Assembly: GCA_021852225.1 (NCBI GenBank)
Contig: JAJZOA010000106.1
Span: 1-20,838, forward strand
Reading direction: 5' to 3'
DNA from: Planctomycetota bacterium
Lineage (GTDB): Bacteria; Planctomycetota; Phycisphaerae; WQYP01
Length of the DNA stretch: 20,838 nt
Under the pieces are notes generated by a model. It saw only the letters and a program-made list of their open reading frames with translations. It did not search any database and had not been told where the DNA came from. This document shows, piece after piece, positions 6,966 through 15,096 of the stretch. The position numbers were made by a program, and so were the translations under genes. Every line of letters begins with the position of its first letter. Positions within the stretch are counted from its first letter, which is position 1.

Positions 6966-8448
6966 AGAATATAAGAATCCCCCCCCCACCGGATTCAAAC
7001 GAAGCGGTTTGCTTAAGGCGGCCGAGGGCATGGCGAAAATGAACCGCTCGCCCCCGCCGCTGAAACGAAGCGGCCGTTCCGCCGCACTGTCGGCCTTCAT
7101 GGACCGGACGCTGAAATTCCTTTCGTTAAAAACAACAGGCGGAGTTTTTTTGCTTTTTCTTTCGCTCGAAAATTGGGATGACATCTGGCGAAGGAATCAG
7201 TTTATCTGCGCCGAACTCGCCCGCCGCTTTCCTGACATGCACATTCTTTTCGTTGCGCCCCCACGCGACGTTTCCAACGCCATCCGCACCCGCAATTTTG
7301 CCAGCCTGCGTGGCGGCAAACCGTGGCACCCGGATGGCCTGCCCAACATCACCATTTTCCGCCCGCTTAAATTTCTGCCCAATTCACTCTCGGTCGCCCG
7401 TGTTTTTAACGAATGGCTGATTCGCCTTCAAATTCGCCGTGCCACCGCATCTATCAGGCGGCTGCGCATGAATGAAACCGCTTTGCCGGAAGCTGTAAAT
7501 AATGGTGATGCGCCTGTTGCCTCAGTTAGCGGGGCGCAGCCGGGCGACGCATTAAAGCCGCCGCAGACGGCTGGCGCATTGGAAGACAGCGACTCGGAGT
7601 TGCTCTGGATCAACGCCCACGACGCGGTGCATCTTGTTGGCCGCATGGGGGAATCTAAAGTTATTTATGACATTACCGATGACTGGACCAAATTCAGTCA
7701 TTTTACCGACCGCCCCGCCCTGCGGCGGTTAACCATTGCGCAGGACGCCCGCCTGTGCCAATTGGCCGATGATGTGATTGTATGTTCCCAAGCATTATAC
7801 GATTCAAAAAAAGAACTTGCCCGCCGCCTTCATTTAATTCCCAATGGTGTGGATGCAGCCCATTACGCCGCCGTGATCAAAGGCACCGGTCCCCTGCCGC
7901 CGGATGCCGCCCCGGCCGCCTGGCCACGGCCGGTGTATGGCTACACCGGTTCCATTCATGCCGACCGCGTGGATGTTGACATGGTTGCGGCCATTGCCCG
8001 TCTGCTTATCGCCCGAAATTTGCCCGGCACACTGGTGCTGCTGGGGCCAAATATGTTAAGCACCGCCGATTCGCAACGGCTTCTGGCCACCGGCCGGGTG
8101 GCGCTGCCCGGACCGCGTCCTTATCATGATCTGCCGCAATTTATGCGGGCGTTTGATGTCTGCATGACACCGCACTGCATGACCGAATTTGTGGAAAGTC
8201 TTAATCCCATCAAACTGTGGGAATATCTGGCGGCAGGCAAGCCGATTGTTTCCACCGATGTGGCCGGCTTTCGCGACTTTCCCGATCTGGTACGCATTGC
8301 CCGAACCCCTGAAGAATTCCTGGCGCAGTTGCAGGCCGCCCTGGCCGAAGGCACCAGTAAAGCCGCCCATCGCCAGGCCACCGCGGCCAGCCACACCTGG
8401 CAGGCCCGTGTAGATCAGATCGTTTCGTTGTTGTCCAGCCGCAAATAA
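6940..8448 (+). CDS. GT4/TuaH-like glycosyltransferase, N-terminal start uncertain
   Basis: GT-B glycosyltransferase. The conserved fold starts near residue 68 (counting from ATG at 6940) with FLLFLSLENWDDIWRRNQ (70-87). VIYDITDDW follows at 241-249, IPNGVDAAHY at 300-309, YGYTGSIHADRVD at 333-345, and ESLNPIKLWEYLAAGKPIVS at 419-438, the donor-site segment of this subgroup. Residues 176-220 look like an extra loop rich in Ala, Pro and Asp. The first 67 residues are not family-like and contain a C9 run (6979-6987) plus two copies of a short C-rich repeat. In-frame ATGs at 7030, 7039 and 7099 are alternative starts, none with a strong Shine-Dalgarno site; 7099 would suit the domain best. If 6940 is used, it overlaps the GT2 gene by 26 bases. 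Confidence 0.82.
   Translation: MGTHPSINKEYKNPPPTGFKRSGLLKAAEGMAKMNRSPPPLKRSGRSAALSAFMDRTLKFLSLKTTGGVFLLFLSLENWDDIWRRNQFICAELARRFPDMHILFVAPPRDVSNAIRTRNFASLRGGKPWHPDGLPNITIFRPLKFLPNSLSVARVFNEWLIRLQIRRATASIRRLRMNETALPEAVNNGDAPVASVSGAQPGDALKPPQTAGALEDSDSELLWINAHDAVHLVGRMGESKVIYDITDDWTKFSHFTDRPALRRLTIAQDARLCQLADDVIVCSQALYDSKKELARRLHLIPNGVDAAHYAAVIKGTGPLPPDAAPAAWPRPVYGYTGSIHADRVDVDMVAAIARLLIARNLPGTLVLLGPNMLSTADSQRLLATGRVALPGPRPYHDLPQFMRAFDVCMTPHCMTEFVESLNPIKLWEYLAAGKPIVSTDVAGFRDFPDLVRIARTPEEFLAQLQAALAEGTSKAAHRQATAASHTWQARVDQIVSLLSSRK
6979..7080 (+). repeat. Two copies of a short C-rich repeat with a C9 tract
   Basis: Copy 1 (6979-7010) is nine C, then ACCGGATTCAAACGAAGCGG and TTT. Copy 2 (7049-7080) is CGCCCCCGCCGCTGAAACGA followed by AGCGGCCGTTCC. 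A third, related copy lies at 9068-9098 inside the next gene. All share a C run, a CCG core and (T)xAAxCGAAGC(C)GG. Both copies here fall in the non-conserved 5' part of the glycosyltransferase gene. Confidence 0.55.
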
Positions 8449-8478
8449 ATTCGGCGCAACCGCATTCCAAAGGACCCG

Positions 8479-9654
8479 ATGCTTCGAATTTTACTTATAT
8501 CTCATACCTGTCAGTCTCCCGCCGAAGGCCAGCCGAAGTCTGAACTGCTTCACGCCCGTGGCGATTTAACTCTGAAAATTCTTATTCCGGACCGTTGGAA
8601 ACACTACGGCAAATGGCGGCCCGTGGCATTTCTTTCCGATGCCAAAGCTGATTATGAAATCGGTAAAGTGCGCTGGCCGTCCATGGGACCGGCCCTGTTT
8701 TTTCTGCATTATTACCCGAACCTCCGGCAAATACTGTTGGATTTCAAACCGGATGTCATTGACCTGTGGGAAGAACCCTGGAGCCTGGTCAGTGCCCAAA
8801 CCTGTTATTTGCGGAACAAATACCTGCCCGACGCTAAAATTATTTCAGAAACAGAACAGAACATTTTCCGCAAGCTTCCGTTTCCATTTGATTCCTTCCG
8901 CCGTTTTACCATTGCTAACGCCGATTTCCTGATTGGCCGAAGCAGCGAAGCCATTGAAGTCATGCGCCGCCACGGCTACGGCGGCCCCGCCTGCACCGTG
9001 CCCAATGGCGTAGATGCCGATATGTTCACCCCATCAATAAATTCAGACGGAAAAGCAAATGCCACTTCCCCCCACCGGTCAAGCGAAGCCGGTCGTTCTT
9101 TTCTGGTCGGCTATGCCGGCCGTCTGGTGGAAGAAAAAGGCCTTGGCGATCTTGTGGATGCCATCGCATTATGTCCTGCCAACGTTCAGCTTACCCTTAT
9201 TGGTGATGGACCATTTAAATCGGAACTTCAGCGGCGCATCGTAAAAGCAAAACTCGCCGACCGTGTCCGCATTTCGCCCGGCGTACCGTTGGCGCGGCTT
9301 CCGGACTGGATGCGCAGCCTGAACGTGTTTGCCCTGCCATCGCGCACCACACGTACCTGGAAAGAACAATTCGGCCGCGTCATTATTGAAGCCCACGCCT
9401 GTGGAATACCCGTCATTGGCTCCGATTCTGGTGCCATTCCCGAAGTCATCGGCAACGCCGGCCTGGTCGCACGGGAAGCCGATCCACAATCGCTTGCCGC
9501 AGCCATAACCAAACTGGCCGAAAACCCGGACTTGGCCGCGGATATGGGCCGCCTTGGCCGACAACGCGTGGAATCCTGGTGTTCCTGGCAGCAAATCGCC
9601 AACCAGATGGCTGACATTTACGCCGCCGTAAACCGGGGCGACAAAAACCACTGA
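8479..9654 (+). CDS. GT4-family glycosyltransferase
   Basis: GT-B glycosyltransferase of family GT4, 391 residues. The N-terminal domain opens MLRILLISHT. The donor domain holds VPNGVDADMF (174-183), YAGRLVEEKGLGDLV (212-226), LIGDGPFKSEL (240-250) and the EX7E pair E296/E304 in EQFGRVIIE, then GIPVIGSDSGAIPEVI. ATG at 8479 is preceded by AGGA at 8471-8474. Residues 186-206, just after the interdomain NGVD motif, look like an insertion; it is encoded by a stretch related to the C-rich repeat found in the upstream gene. It follows the previous gene by 30 bases, so the two are probably cotranscribed. Acceptor and donor are unknown. Confidence 0.9.
   Translation: MLRILLISHTCQSPAEGQPKSELLHARGDLTLKILIPDRWKHYGKWRPVAFLSDAKADYEIGKVRWPSMGPALFFLHYYPNLRQILLDFKPDVIDLWEEPWSLVSAQTCYLRNKYLPDAKIISETEQNIFRKLPFPFDSFRRFTIANADFLIGRSSEAIEVMRRHGYGGPACTVPNGVDADMFTPSINSDGKANATSPHRSSEAGRSFLVGYAGRLVEEKGLGDLVDAIALCPANVQLTLIGDGPFKSELQRRIVKAKLADRVRISPGVPLARLPDWMRSLNVFALPSRTTRTWKEQFGRVIIEAHACGIPVIGSDSGAIPEVIGNAGLVAREADPQSLAAAITKLAENPDLAADMGRLGRQRVESWCSWQQIANQMADIYAAVNRGDKNH
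9068..9098 (+). repeat. Third copy of the C-rich CGAAGC repeat, inside a GT4 gene
   Basis: Six C, then ACCGGTCAAGCGAAGCCGGT and CGTTC. ACCGG and CCGGT are complementary and could form a five-pair hairpin. It lies at the junction between the two GT4 domains, and is read in a different frame from the copies at 6979 and 7049. Confidence 0.45.
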
Positions 9655-9869
9655 TGGCTGATCAATATGGAAAGCAAATTGCGCTGCAATCATAATTATT
9701 GTATTCCTTGTGTTTCAGCCTGTTAAGCCGATATACGAAATCCTGCTATGCCAAATGACTCGGCATTTCGGGACTGTTCAACGGTTGAATGCACAACTGA
9801 CATCAGTTGCCATGGGCTCGGCCGCGGCGATTTTTGGTATTCCACCGCGCTAACTATCCGGCTTTTGCA

Positions 9870-12257
9870 ATGAAACTTCTTTATATAAATCACACAGCTC
9901 AGTTAAGCGGCGGCGAACTTGCCCTGCTTAATCTACTGCAACATCTTGATCGCACAAAGTTCGACCCGCATGTGCTGCTTTTTGCTGATGGGCCATTAGC
10001 CGAGGCGCTTCGGAAGGAGCACATTCCTGTTCACGTGCTTGAACTGAATGCCGCCATCAACAAGGCCACCCGCATCGCCGCCGGAAAAGTCGGCGCTTTT
10101 AGCCCCGGTAGGGTTCTTCAAATCGCGGCTTTTATCTGGCGTTTACGCGGCGCCATTCGCCACCATCGCCCCGATATTGTCCACACCAATTCACTAAAGG
10201 CCGATCTGCTTGGTGGTCTGGCGGCACGCCTTGCGGGCATACCCGTCGTCTGGCATATCCATGATCGAATTGCCTCAGATTACCTTCCCGGCCGCATGGT
10301 CTGGCTGCTTCGCAGATTAAGCCGTCACGTGCCCAAAGCTGTTATAGCCAATTCGCAATCCACGCTTGAGACACTGTATCTGCCCACGTCCAAGCCCAAA
10401 ATTATTGCGTATCCTGGTATTCCCGATCCCATGGCGGGTCGCTTGCCTTTCCCTGAACAGCCTTCGGCCCGGCAGCCCCGGACCGTTTCCGGAGCCACAG
10501 TTATTTTGGTAGGCCGCATAAGTCCATGGAAAGGGCAGGACGTATTTATTCGGGCTGCGGCCATCGTGAACCGGACCCGACCTGATGTACATTTTAATAT
10601 CGTCGGTTCAGTTCTCTTTGGCGAAGAAGCGTATGAAACGGAAATTAGACAGCTTGTTCAAAAGCTTGGCCTGGAAAAGGTCATCTCTTTTCTTGGATTT
10701 CGCAAAGATGTGCCTGATTTAATCTCCAAGGCAGATCTGCTGGTTCATGCCTCCACCAGTCCCGAACCCTTCGGGCAGGTTGTGGTGCAGGCGATGGCCG
10801 CCGGCAAGCCCGTTGTGGCCACGCGTGGCGGCGGAGTTGTGGAAATTGTGGCGGAATATGAAACCGGATTGCTGGTGCCAATGGGAGATGCCGATGCCAT
10901 GGCCGCCGCTATTTTGATGATTCTGGCCAACCCTGGGCAGGCCGCCGCGATGGGAACAGCAGGCCGCCAGCGATATCTGAAACATTTCACCATAGACACC
11001 ACCGTGAGTGAAATAAAAAAAGTTTATCAACGCATGAGGGACGACAGAAACGGCCCCGGCATACGGCGGGGAACCGGGCGGTTGCATCTATTGTTTTTAA
11101 ATCATACTGCGGCATTAGGCGGTGGCGAATACGCCCTGTTGAATCTTGCCCGCCGGCTGGATCAAAACCTGTATCAGATAACGATCATATTATTCAGCGA
11201 CGGTCCGCTGGCCGATGAACTGCGCAAAGCAGGTTTGAAAGTCCGAATCGTGACCTTAAGTCCGGCCATCAATAAGCTCAACCGGTACGAATTAGGCAAA
11301 TTCTCTCTTGAGTTGCGGAAAATTGTGGAGTTGGCCCGATTTGTGCGGTTTTTAACGCGGACTATTCGCGAAATTCAGCCCGACATCGTGCACACCAACT
11401 CGCTGAAATCTGATATTTTAGGTGGTGCCGCGGCCCGTCTGGCCGGTCATAAATTGGTATGGCATATACGTGACAGAATCGAAGCGGGCTATCTTCCGAA
11501 AAAGGCCGCCGGAGCGTTCAGCAAGCTGGCGAAGCGTGCTCCACATTTTGTGATTGCCAATTCCCACTCCACACTGGCAACATTGAACCTGCCGAAATCA
11601 AAACCGTCCGCCGTCGTTTATTCCGGACTGCCCGATCCCCAGTTAGCCCCGTGGTCACCGGCTCCAGTCCCGGCAGTTGCGGAACAGCCTGCAGGAACCG
11701 GCGGAAAAGTCGTGATGGTAGGCCGCATAAGTCCATGGAAAGGGCAGGAAGTATTTATTCGCGCGGCCTCCTTAGTGCATCAAGCCAGACCCGAGGCCCG
11801 ATTTGAAATTATCGGTTCAGCACTTTTTGATGAAGATGCCTACGCCGCCCACATTCGCGGATTGGTTGACAGCCTGGGCTTGCGGGAAGTTGTCTCATTC
11901 CTGGGTTTCCGTAACGACGTACCTGAATTGATTGATGCCGCAGACCTTCTGGTTCATGCCTCCACCACGCCGGAACCTTTTGGCCAAGTCGTGGTTCAAG
12001 CCATGGCCGCCGGCAAGCCCGTTGTGGCCACGCGTGGCGGCGGAGTTGTGGAAATTGTGGCGGAATATGAAACCGGATTGCTGGTGCCAATGGGAGATGC
12101 CGATGCCATGGCTGGGGCTATTTTGATGATTCTGGCCAACCCAGGGCAGGCCGCCGCAATGGGAACAGCAGGCCGCCGGCGATTTCTGGAACACTTCACC
12201 ATTCAAACAACCATTGATTCAATTCAGACGTTATACGAATCCATAGCAGCGCATTAA
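9870..12257 (+). CDS. Tandem GT4-GT4 double glycosyltransferase
   Basis: One 795-residue protein made of two complete, homologous GT4 enzymes. Half 1 is about residues 1-400 (MKLLYINHTAQLSGGELALL); half 2 is about 405-795 (LHLLFLNHTAALGGGEYALL). Each has DIVHTNSLK, WHI(H/R)DRI, AN(S/T)xSTL, VGRISPWKGQ and an EPFGQVVVQ motif (E299 and E702). In both, the second Glu of EX7E is Gln (residues 307 and 710). ATG at 9870 matches the family start; a TTG at 9807 would add 21 unlike residues. A TTG in half 2 (11082-11084) sits exactly where half 1 has its ATG, as expected if two adjacent genes fused. The product could add two similar sugars in sequence, but that is inference. An intrinsic terminator follows at 12327. 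No Shine-Dalgarno site precedes 9870. Confidence 0.9.
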   Translation: MKLLYINHTAQLSGGELALLNLLQHLDRTKFDPHVLLFADGPLAEALRKEHIPVHVLELNAAINKATRIAAGKVGAFSPGRVLQIAAFIWRLRGAIRHHRPDIVHTNSLKADLLGGLAARLAGIPVVWHIHDRIASDYLPGRMVWLLRRLSRHVPKAVIANSQSTLETLYLPTSKPKIIAYPGIPDPMAGRLPFPEQPSARQPRTVSGATVILVGRISPWKGQDVFIRAAAIVNRTRPDVHFNIVGSVLFGEEAYETEIRQLVQKLGLEKVISFLGFRKDVPDLISKADLLVHASTSPEPFGQVVVQAMAAGKPVVATRGGGVVEIVAEYETGLLVPMGDADAMAAAILMILANPGQAAAMGTAGRQRYLKHFTIDTTVSEIKKVYQRMRDDRNGPGIRRGTGRLHLLFLNHTAALGGGEYALLNLARRLDQNLYQITIILFSDGPLADELRKAGLKVRIVTLSPAINKLNRYELGKFSLELRKIVELARFVRFLTRTIREIQPDIVHTNSLKSDILGGAAARLAGHKLVWHIRDRIEAGYLPKKAAGAFSKLAKRAPHFVIANSHSTLATLNLPKSKPSAVVYSGLPDPQLAPWSPAPVPAVAEQPAGTGGKVVMVGRISPWKGQEVFIRAASLVHQARPEARFEIIGSALFDEDAYAAHIRGLVDSLGLREVVSFLGFRNDVPELIDAADLLVHASTTPEPFGQVVVQAMAAGKPVVATRGGGVVEIVAEYETGLLVPMGDADAMAGAILMILANPGQAAAMGTAGRRRFLEHFTIQTTIDSIQTLYESIAAH
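10794..10968 (+). repeat. Near-identical tract shared by the two GT4 halves (copy 1)
   Basis: Bases 10794-10903 are identical to 12003-12112 over 110 positions, although the halves otherwise differ clearly, including at synonymous sites. Similarity continues with a few mismatches to about 10968. The tract encodes MAAGKPVVATRGGGVVEIV and the residues that follow, to about the start of the last helices. Confidence 0.9.
12003..12177 (+). repeat. Near-identical tract shared by the two GT4 halves (copy 2)
   Basis: Partner of 10794-10968. A second, shorter match pairs 10508-10540 with 11717-11749 (33 identical bases, coding for VGRISPWKGQ), followed by one mismatch and eleven further identical bases. 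Confidence 0.9.
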
Positions 12258-12326
12258 GCTGTCCTCATCCGGCGGGTTTGCCGGAACATCCATCCCATTT
12301 GAACGTATTCTGACTTCTCCTGAAAC

Positions 12327-12351
12327 AAGCCGGCCAATGTGCCGGCTTTTT
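12327..12351 (+). terminator. Intrinsic terminator after the glycosyltransferase block
   Basis: AAGCCGGC at 12327-12334 pairs perfectly with GCCGGCTT at 12341-12348 around a six-base loop, and is followed by a T run (12347-12351). It lies 70 bases after the stop of the double GT4 gene and probably ends the polysaccharide transcript. Confidence 0.8.
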
Positions 12352-12467
12352 CCGTTCTGTTCTCGATTTTTTTTATGTCATTTGGTGAAAGCCCTTGCCG
12401 CGGCTATCGGGCCGGTCGGTTGCCGGGCAAAGTAATGGGCGGCGTGTTGAGACCAATTAGCGCCGGT

Positions 12468-12496
12468 TTGCCACCCCCCCGCCCCGCCAGTAACAT
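12468..12496 (+). promoter_or_regulatory. Candidate sigma-70-type promoter of pheA
   Basis: TTGCCA (12468-12473, five of six consensus bases) and TAACAT (12491-12496, four of six) are separated by 17 bases. The spacer begins with a run of seven C. Transcription would start near 12503, giving a leader of about 55 bases. This is a sequence match only. Confidence 0.3.
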
Positions 12497-12558
12497 AAAA
12501 TGGATTTTGCAGACCGGAAGGGACCGGAAATCTGCCATGGGTCCGCAAGAGGATAGGC

Positions 12559-13653
12559 ATGTCACAAGATGAATCATTGGCCCCGCTTCGCCGGCAGATC
12601 GACGAACTGGACGAAAAACTTGTTGAACTCTTGAATGCCCGTGCGCGCATAGTGGTACAAATCGGGAAAGTCAAACATCTGTCCAATGCGCCCATTTACG
12701 CGCCAGACCGGGAAAAAATCGTTCTGGAAAAAATACGCCGTTCAAACAAGGCCGTCGGCGGTCCTCTGCCGGATTCATGTCTGGAGGCTATTTACCGCGA
12801 ATTAATGTCGGGCAGCTTCGCCTTGGAAAAGCCATTGCGAATTGCCTTCCTTGGGCCGCCGGGAAGTTTTTCTCATCTGGCGTCAGTAAAAAAATTCGGC
12901 TCATCAGTCACACACGTTCCAGTCACCGATATTACCACGGTATTCGATGAAATTTCGCGATCCCACGCGGATTTAGGGCTGGCACCAATCGAAAATTCCA
13001 TTATAGGCGGCATTATGGAAACCATGGATGCGTTCATCGACCATCCACAGGTTACCGTCGTGGCGGAAGTGGTTATAGCGGTTCATCACCACTTGCTGGC
13101 AATGTGCCCGCCAGAACAGGTGAAAATTATTTATTCCAAGCCCGAAGTGTTGGACCAATGCCGCAAATGGCTGAATGCCACCATGCCCGAATCTCGGCGG
13201 ATTCCGGTCGGGTCCAGCAGCAAGGCGGCTGAACTCGCTGCGCAAGAATCGGGCGCTGCGGCCATCGGCTCATCCCTGGCGGCGGAAGTTTATTCACTTA
13301 AGACGCTGTTTGCCAACATTGAAGATAACCCGAATAACGCCACACGTTTCATGGTCATTGGCCGACAGCCGGCGCGGCGCACCGGGGATGATAAAACCTC
13401 AATCATTTTCACGACCGCTCATAAGAGCGGCGCTCTGGTGGATGTGCTGGATGTTTTTCGGCGGCATGATATCAATCTGACGAATATTGACACCCGGCCG
13501 AGCCAGAAACGAAATTTTGAGTATTATTTTTTCACGGACCTGCTTGGACATGTGGAGGATACCAAGGTGCAGGCCGCGCTGACAGAAGCCAAACAGCATT
13601 GCCTGCAACTGGCGGTGCTCGGCAGTTTCCCGCGGGCGGCGGAAACACTTTAA
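12559..13653 (+). CDS. pheA: Bifunctional chorismate mutase/prephenate dehydratase (P-protein)
   Basis: Cytoplasmic enzyme that converts chorismate to prephenate and then to phenylpyruvate for phenylalanine synthesis. The 364 residues hold an AroQ-type chorismate mutase helix bundle (about 5-88: LRRQIDELDEKLVELLNARA, GKVK, PDREKIVLEKI). The prephenate dehydratase domain (about 93-270) has GPPGSFSH at 99-106, APIENS at 142-147 and NATRF at 260-264, the catalytic Thr-Arg-Phe motif. A C-terminal ACT domain (about 279-357) binds phenylalanine for feedback control. In the ACT domain the usual ESRP reads DTRP (311-314), a conservative change. ATG at 12559 has AGAGGA at 12548-12553. It stands alone after a terminator and is not functionally linked to the glycosyltransferases. 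The next gene follows after about 80 bases. Confidence 0.96.
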   Translation: MSQDESLAPLRRQIDELDEKLVELLNARARIVVQIGKVKHLSNAPIYAPDREKIVLEKIRRSNKAVGGPLPDSCLEAIYRELMSGSFALEKPLRIAFLGPPGSFSHLASVKKFGSSVTHVPVTDITTVFDEISRSHADLGLAPIENSIIGGIMETMDAFIDHPQVTVVAEVVIAVHHHLLAMCPPEQVKIIYSKPEVLDQCRKWLNATMPESRRIPVGSSSKAAELAAQESGAAAIGSSLAAEVYSLKTLFANIEDNPNNATRFMVIGRQPARRTGDDKTSIIFTTAHKSGALVDVLDVFRRHDINLTNIDTRPSQKRNFEYYFFTDLLGHVEDTKVQAALTEAKQHCLQLAVLGSFPRAAETL

Positions 13654-13732
13654 CGAGCAGTGCGTTGATTGGTCTAAATATTCGCATAAAGATTCCGGAT
13701 AACGGGCGACATAACAACAAGAAATTTGAGTG

Positions 13733-15085
13733 ATGACACAACCCACAGCACCATCTGATTCCACCGGCGCTTTTGACCCGCTCGGCAAGCTCGAACGCTT
13801 TGGCCTGATCGCGCTTCTGATCGGAGTCATTGCATTCGGCACGGTAACGGAAATCCGGTCCGCATTTCTGAAACGACGAATGACGGACGTGGACACCTAT
13901 TTTCGCGCGGCATGGGCGGTGCGCGTGCACCAGAATCCGTATGATATTACCGATACGAATCACTGGCATTATAATTATCCGCCGCTACTGGCGATTGGTC
14001 TATATCCTTTGGCTGATGCGCCGGCCGGACAAAGCCGGGCAGGCCTGCTGCCTTATGCGGTGTCGGTGGCTATATGGTATGTGGTCGGTATTCTAGCTGT
14101 CTGGCTGGGAGCCTGCAGTTTGGCGGCCGCGCTGGAAAAAGCCAGCCAGGACCCGCAGGTGCGGAGCCAGCCGCGATTATGTCGGCGGTGGTGGGCTTTG
14201 CGCATTATTCCGATTCTTGTCTGCCTGCCGGCGCTGGGCCGAGCGCTGGTGCGCGGACAGGTGAATTCCATTCTGTTAATGCTGTTCTGCATGGCCGGAG
14301 CGGCTCTGGCTTGTCGCAAGGAAGTGCGGGCCGGCTTTGCACTGGGACTTGCAGCGGCGATTAAAATATTTCCCGCGTTTCTGGTGCTTTATGGAATCTG
14401 GCGGCTGCGCTGGAAGGTTTTACTGGGCGCGACGGCGGGAGTGATATTGGGCGTGGCAATCATTCCACTGGCGGTCATGGGACCGCGGCCGATGATGGCC
14501 GCGTATAAAACGCTCAATCAAGTGGTGCTTGAGCCGGCATTGGGGCTGAACCATAACCAGAGCCGTGGGCGCGAACTGCTGGATGTAAACAAAACCGATT
14601 CCACATCCTTTCTGGCGATGATTGATCATACCATGCACTTAGGTGAAAAAACGCCCGCGCCGGATAAAGGCGAAAAACTGGCGCACTGGATTATTTCTTT
14701 TGTGCTGGTGGCTGTGACGCTTCTTGTGGAGCGGCTGCGACGAAAGGACGATGCGATATTTCGGAATCTGTTCCTGGGCACCTTGATCGTGATTATGCTG
14801 CCGATTATTCCAATATGCCATCCACATTATTTTTGCATGGTGCTGCCCCTGGTGCTTACATTGCTGGCGGCAAAATGGGAATACGATCAGAAACTTCCTA
14901 TCGGCCGGGGATTGGGCTTTGTTCTGATATTTTTTGCATTGTCACATATTTTTACGGTTTTACCGCCGCCATTTTATATTCTGCGGAACCTGGGCCTGGT
15001 GACGTACGGAGCGCTGGTGCTGTGGGGCGCCGGACTGATGGCAATGTGGAACTGGCAACCACAACCGGTATTGCCAGCGGCATAA
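13733..15085 (+). CDS. GT87-family (DUF2029) membrane mannosyltransferase-like protein
   Basis: Polytopic membrane glycosyltransferase of the GT87/DUF2029 group, whose known members move mannose from polyprenyl-phosphate-mannose to glycans outside the cytoplasm. The 450 residues show about nine hydrophobic segments. The family signature follows the first one: DVDTYFRAAWAV (52-63), HQNPYD (66-71) and HYNYPPLLAIGLYP (79-92), with the acidic residues of the outer loop. FALGLAAAIKIFPAFLVLYG at about 203-222 matches the conserved Lys-containing helix. ATG at 13733 directly follows an in-frame GTG at 13730; either could start, and no strong Shine-Dalgarno site is seen. The substrate is not determined. 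It lies 11 bases before the next gene. Confidence 0.85.
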   Translation: MTQPTAPSDSTGAFDPLGKLERFGLIALLIGVIAFGTVTEIRSAFLKRRMTDVDTYFRAAWAVRVHQNPYDITDTNHWHYNYPPLLAIGLYPLADAPAGQSRAGLLPYAVSVAIWYVVGILAVWLGACSLAAALEKASQDPQVRSQPRLCRRWWALRIIPILVCLPALGRALVRGQVNSILLMLFCMAGAALACRKEVRAGFALGLAAAIKIFPAFLVLYGIWRLRWKVLLGATAGVILGVAIIPLAVMGPRPMMAAYKTLNQVVLEPALGLNHNQSRGRELLDVNKTDSTSFLAMIDHTMHLGEKTPAPDKGEKLAHWIISFVLVAVTLLVERLRRKDDAIFRNLFLGTLIVIMLPIIPICHPHYFCMVLPLVLTLLAAKWEYDQKLPIGRGLGFVLIFFALSHIFTVLPPPFYILRNLGLVTYGALVLWGAGLMAMWNWQPQPVLPAA

Positions 15086-15096
15086 GGGACCACTGA

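Larger units (their letters stand above)
12258..12558. other. Intergenic region between the polysaccharide block and pheA
   Basis: This 301-base gap holds a T-less hairpin at 12268-12285 (TCCGGC/GCCGGA), an intrinsic terminator at 12327-12351, a C7 run at 12474-12480 and a candidate pheA promoter at 12468-12496. GACCGGAA occurs twice ten bases apart (12512 and 12522) in the presumed leader. No repeat of the CCACAGATT family and no credible gene is present. Confidence 0.6.

Noticed and set aside
9655..9869. Promoter or small gene in the 215-base gap before the double GT4 gene
   Set aside because: AT-rich words near 9690-9710 do not form a good -35/-10 pair, and short hairpins near 9750 lack a T tail. 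No repeat or gene is evident, so nothing was called.
311..14900. Other overlapping open frames within the glycosyltransferase, pheA and GT87 genes
   Set aside because: All are contained in genes with clear family motifs, and none shows its own motif or ribosome site.
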